Shown piece by piece: positions 5,520-7,858 of a stretch of DNA of 7,858 bases. A program made the translations under genes and the position numbers. Origin of the DNA: JBJHBY01 sp050485745 (lineage in GTDB: Bacteria > Pseudomonadota > Gammaproteobacteria > Pseudomonadales > CAMLJR01); contig JBJHBY010000170.1 in the NCBI GenBank assembly GCA_050485745.1, forward strand, positions 1-7,858, read 5' to 3'. Numbering within the stretch: position 1 is the stretch's first letter; every line of letters begins with the position of its first letter. Below the pieces are notes generated by a model that made no database searches, was not told where the DNA came from, and was given only the letters and a program-made list of their open reading frames with translations.

Positions 5520-5603
5520 GTGGTGTTCTGGTTGTGTGGAATTGCGTTGCAGGCCTTCCGATGGACCCTGCTGACTGTCCAACGATGAGATGAGGACTGT
5601 TCC

Positions 5604-7355
5604 GTGGAACTGTTATCCGGCGGTGAGATGATCGCCCAGGCGCTTGAAGACGAGGGCGTCGAGTTCATCTTCGGCTACCCCGGTGGTGCCGTACTGCATA
5701 TTTACGATGCGCTGTTCAATCGCTCGAAGATCCCCCATATCCTGGTGCGCCACGAGCAGGCGGCCACCCATGCGGCGGATGGCTACGCCCGCGCGACCGG
5801 CAAGCCGGGAGTCGTGCTGGTGACCTCCGGGCCGGGGGCGACCAATGCCATTACCGGCATCGCCACCGCGTACATGGACTCGATTCCCATGGTAGTGCTG
5901 TCGGGGCAGGTTGCCTCTGACAAGATTGGCGAGGATGCCTTCCAGGAGACCGACATGGTCGGCATCTCCCGGCCGATCGTGAAGCACAGCTTTCTGGTCA
6001 AGCGTGCCCAGGACATTCCGGAGGTCATCAAGAAGGCTTTCTACCTGGCCTCGACCGGGCGTCCCGGGCCGGTGGTCATCGATTTGCCGAAGGACATTAC
6101 CAATCCCTTCGAAAAGTTCGAATACAGCTACCCGAAGAAGGTCAAGCTGCGCTCCTACGCGCCGGCCAGCCGTGGGCACTCCGGTCAGATCAAGAAGGCG
6201 GTCAGCCTGTTGCTGGCTGCGCGCCGGCCGGTCATCTATGCCGGCGGTGGTGTCGTCCTGGGCAACGCCAGCGAGGCGCTGACGACCCTGGCACGGGAGC
6301 TGAACTACCCGGTGACCAATACCCTGATGGGGCTGGGCTGTTATCCGGGCACCGATCGCCAGTTCCTCGGCATGCTGGGCATGCACGGCCTCTACGAGGC
6401 CAACATGGCCATGCACCACGCCGACGTGATCCTCGCCGTGGGCGCGCGCTTCGACGACCGGGTTATCAATACACCGTCGAAGTTCTGCCCCACGGCCAAG
6501 GTCATCCATATCGACATCGACCCGGCGTCGATTTCCAAGACCATCACCGCGGACGTACCCATCGTCGGGCCCGTGGATACGGTTCTGGCCGACATGCTCG
6601 CCCTGGTGCACGAAGCCCGCGAGCAGGAACCCGGCCTGCCCGATGCGGAGCGCCTGGCGGAGTGGTGGCGCCAGATCGACGAGTGGCGTGGTGAGTGGGG
6701 CCTGTGGGAGCAGCCGCGCTATGACACCGGCAATGGCCTGATCATGCCGCAGCAGGTCATCGAGTGCCTGTACCGGGTCACCGACGGCAAGGCTTTCGTG
6801 ACCTCGGATGTCGGCCAGCACCAGATGTTTGCGGCCCAGTACTATCGCTTTGACTTGCCGCGGCGCTGGATCAACTCCGGTGGTCTCGGCACCATGGGCT
6901 ATGGCTTGCCCGCGGCGATGGGCGCGAAACTGGCCTTCCCCGAGTCCGATGTGGCCTGCGTGACTGGCGAGGGCAGCATCCAGATGAACATCCAGGAGCT
7001 GTCGACCTGCTCCCAGTACCGCCTGCCGGTGAAGATCATCAACCTGAACAACGGCTACCTGGGCATGGTCAAGCAGTGGCAGGACATGCAGTACGAGGGG
7101 CGCTATTCCCACAGCGCCTACGAGGACTCCCTGCCGGACTTCATCAAGCTGGCCGAGGCCTACGGCCACGTTGGCCTGCGCGTCGAGCGCCTGGCGGACC
7201 TGGAGCCGGCGATGCGCGAGGCCTTTACCACCCTGCGGGATCGCCTGGTGTTCATGGATATCCACGTCGACCCGCATGAACACGTCTACCCGATGCATGT
7301 GGCGCCGAACGGCTCGATGCGCGACATGTGGCTCAGCAAGACGGAGAGAACCTGA
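5604..7355 (+). CDS. ilvI: Acetolactate synthase, large catalytic subunit
   Basis: A 583-residue thiamine-diphosphate enzyme that condenses two pyruvates to 2-acetolactate, or pyruvate with 2-ketobutyrate, opening valine, leucine and isoleucine synthesis in the cytoplasm. The PYR domain (about 2-165) has FGYPGGAVL (23-31), catalytic Glu51 in RHEQAA and GYARATGKPG (60-69). The central FAD-binding domain covers about 190-340, including YAGGG (212-216) and ARFDDRV (281-287). The PP domain (about 375-550) has GGLGTMGYGLPAAMG (426-440) and the ThDP/Mg motif GEG...LNN (455-483), with Glu456 where most members have Asp. The C-terminus MWLSKTERT is identical to E. coli IlvI. GTG 5604 was chosen because GAGGA (5592-5596) is seven bases upstream and homology starts there. 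The stop overlaps the ilvH start. Many databases would call it ilvB; resemblance is closest to isozyme III. Function is certain; the long leader suggests expression control. Confidence 0.97.
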   Translation: MELLSGGEMIAQALEDEGVEFIFGYPGGAVLHIYDALFNRSKIPHILVRHEQAATHAADGYARATGKPGVVLVTSGPGATNAITGIATAYMDSIPMVVLSGQVASDKIGEDAFQETDMVGISRPIVKHSFLVKRAQDIPEVIKKAFYLASTGRPGPVVIDLPKDITNPFEKFEYSYPKKVKLRSYAPASRGHSGQIKKAVSLLLAARRPVIYAGGGVVLGNASEALTTLARELNYPVTNTLMGLGCYPGTDRQFLGMLGMHGLYEANMAMHHADVILAVGARFDDRVINTPSKFCPTAKVIHIDIDPASISKTITADVPIVGPVDTVLADMLALVHEAREQEPGLPDAERLAEWWRQIDEWRGEWGLWEQPRYDTGNGLIMPQQVIECLYRVTDGKAFVTSDVGQHQMFAAQYYRFDLPRRWINSGGLGTMGYGLPAAMGAKLAFPESDVACVTGEGSIQMNIQELSTCSQYRLPVKIINLNNGYLGMVKQWQDMQYEGRYSHSAYEDSLPDFIKLAEAYGHVGLRVERLADLEPAMREAFTTLRDRLVFMDIHVDPHEHVYPMHVAPNGSMRDMWLSKTERT

Positions 7356-7846
7356 TGCGCCGAATCATCTCCCTGTTGCTGGAAAACGAACCCGGTGCAC
7401 TGTCCCGCGTGGTGGGCCTGTTCTCGCAGCGCGGCTACAACATCGAGACCCTCAACGTGGCGCCCACCGAGGACCCGACCCTGTCGCGTCTGACCCTGAC
7501 CACGGTGGGTGACGACCACAAGATGGAGCAGATCACCAAGCACCTCAATCGCCTGATCGAGGTGGTCAAGCTGGTGGATCTGACCGAAGGCGCTCATATC
7601 GAGCGTGAGCTGATGCTGGTGAAGGTGCGTGCCACCGGCGCCCAGCGGGCGGAGATCAAGCGCTGCACGGATATCTTCCGCGGCCAGATCATCGATGTCG
7701 GGCCCACGGTGTACACCATCCAGATCGCGGGCCCCGCCGACAAGCTGGACGCTTTTCTGCAGGCGGTCGGTGATGCCGCGGTACTCGAAGTGGTGCGCAG
7801 CGGCGTCTCCGGCATCGCCCGCGGCGAGAAGGTGCTCAGTCTGTAA
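7355..7846 (+). CDS. ilvH: Acetolactate synthase, small regulatory subunit
   Basis: A 163-residue protein, exactly the length of E. coli IlvH and collinear with it, that activates the large subunit and confers feedback inhibition by valine. The N-terminal ACT domain (about 4-78) keeps LLENEPGALSRVVGLFSQRG (8-27) with Asn11, Gly14 and Asn29 (GYNIE), the positions that bind valine in E. coli IlvH, so valine sensitivity is expected. The C-terminal domain contains ERELMLVKVRA (83-93), IFRGQIIDVGP (107-117) and the ending SGVSGIARGEK. ATG 7355 shares its A with the ilvI TGA (TGATG), with GGAGA at 7343-7347 seven bases upstream inside ilvI, so translation is coupled and subunit stoichiometry is set that way. 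A start at 7328 is open but adds nine residues not found in the family. Only 12 bases follow the stop; ilvC commonly comes next but is not in view. Confidence 0.97.
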   Translation: MRRIISLLLENEPGALSRVVGLFSQRGYNIETLNVAPTEDPTLSRLTLTTVGDDHKMEQITKHLNRLIEVVKLVDLTEGAHIERELMLVKVRATGAQRAEIKRCTDIFRGQIIDVGPTVYTIQIAGPADKLDAFLQAVGDAAVLEVVRSGVSGIARGEKVLSL

Positions 7847-7858
7847 CCGGGTTGGCCG

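Noticed and set aside
5192..5582. Minus-strand open frames of 66-108 codons in the gap before ilvI.
   Set aside because: Arg/Pro/Ser-rich translations without domains or ribosome sites, opposite a likely ilvI leader; treated as noncoding.
5485..5593. Short frames from ATG 5485 (29 codons) and ATG 5561 (10 codons) in the ilvI leader.
   Set aside because: No ribosome site and unremarkable composition; the first is encoded largely by the perfect hairpin itself.
5613..7298. Long minus-strand open frame opposite ilvI (561 codons).
   Set aside because: Same compositional shadow; ilvI is certain and the antisense product has no family features.

Overview
The window reads as chromosomal DNA from a GC-rich gammaproteobacterium. 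The evidence is an IlvI/IlvH pair very close to the enterobacterial and pseudomonad proteins (IlvI ends in the characteristic MWLSKTERT and IlvH is exactly 163 residues), an E. coli PfkB-like phosphofructokinase, and a secreted DUF4124 protein of the kind common in Gammaproteobacteria. Base composition is uniformly high in G+C with strong third-position GC. No mobile element, tRNA, rRNA or CRISPR array was seen. The genus cannot be fixed from this sequence; the lipid/steroid-type acyl-CoA dehydrogenase pair would fit several marine or hydrocarbon/steroid-degrading lineages.

Layout, left to right. (1) 1-326, minus: the 5' part of a zinc-ribbon/OB-fold (DUF35, ChsH2-like) gene that runs off the left edge. 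(2) 484-1419, plus: pfkB, divergent from it. (3) 1560-3899, plus: two acyl-CoA dehydrogenase genes 15 nt apart, whose sequences have lost complementary parts of the active site and so look like alpha and beta subunits of one heteromeric enzyme related to mycobacterial FadE28-FadE29. (4) 3921-3969: a composite stem-loop between convergent genes. (5) 3951-4592 and 4691-5158, minus: a two-helix membrane protein (DUF3592-like) and a secreted DUF4124 protein, each with a plausible promoter carrying a short perfect palindrome. (6) 5159-5603: a 445-nt gene-free stretch holding divergent promoters and a roughly 300-nt structured leader with three hairpins ahead of ilvI. (7) 5604-7846, plus: ilvI and ilvH, translationally coupled, the catalytic and regulatory subunits of acetolactate synthase.

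How the genes work together. ilvI-ilvH make the first common enzyme of branched-chain amino acid synthesis. The acyl-CoA dehydrogenase pair probably oxidises an unusual acyl-CoA, such as a branched or ring-linked side chain. The DUF35 gene points the same way, because DUF35 proteins partner thiolases or hydratases in such pathways, but it is transcribed separately. pfkB is a glycolytic gene with no evident link to its neighbours. Overall this is mostly ordinary chromosomal content. The least explained items are the ilvI leader structure, the complementary active-site losses in the dehydrogenase pair, and several palindromes or direct repeats in the gaps. I see no convincing new multi-gene system.
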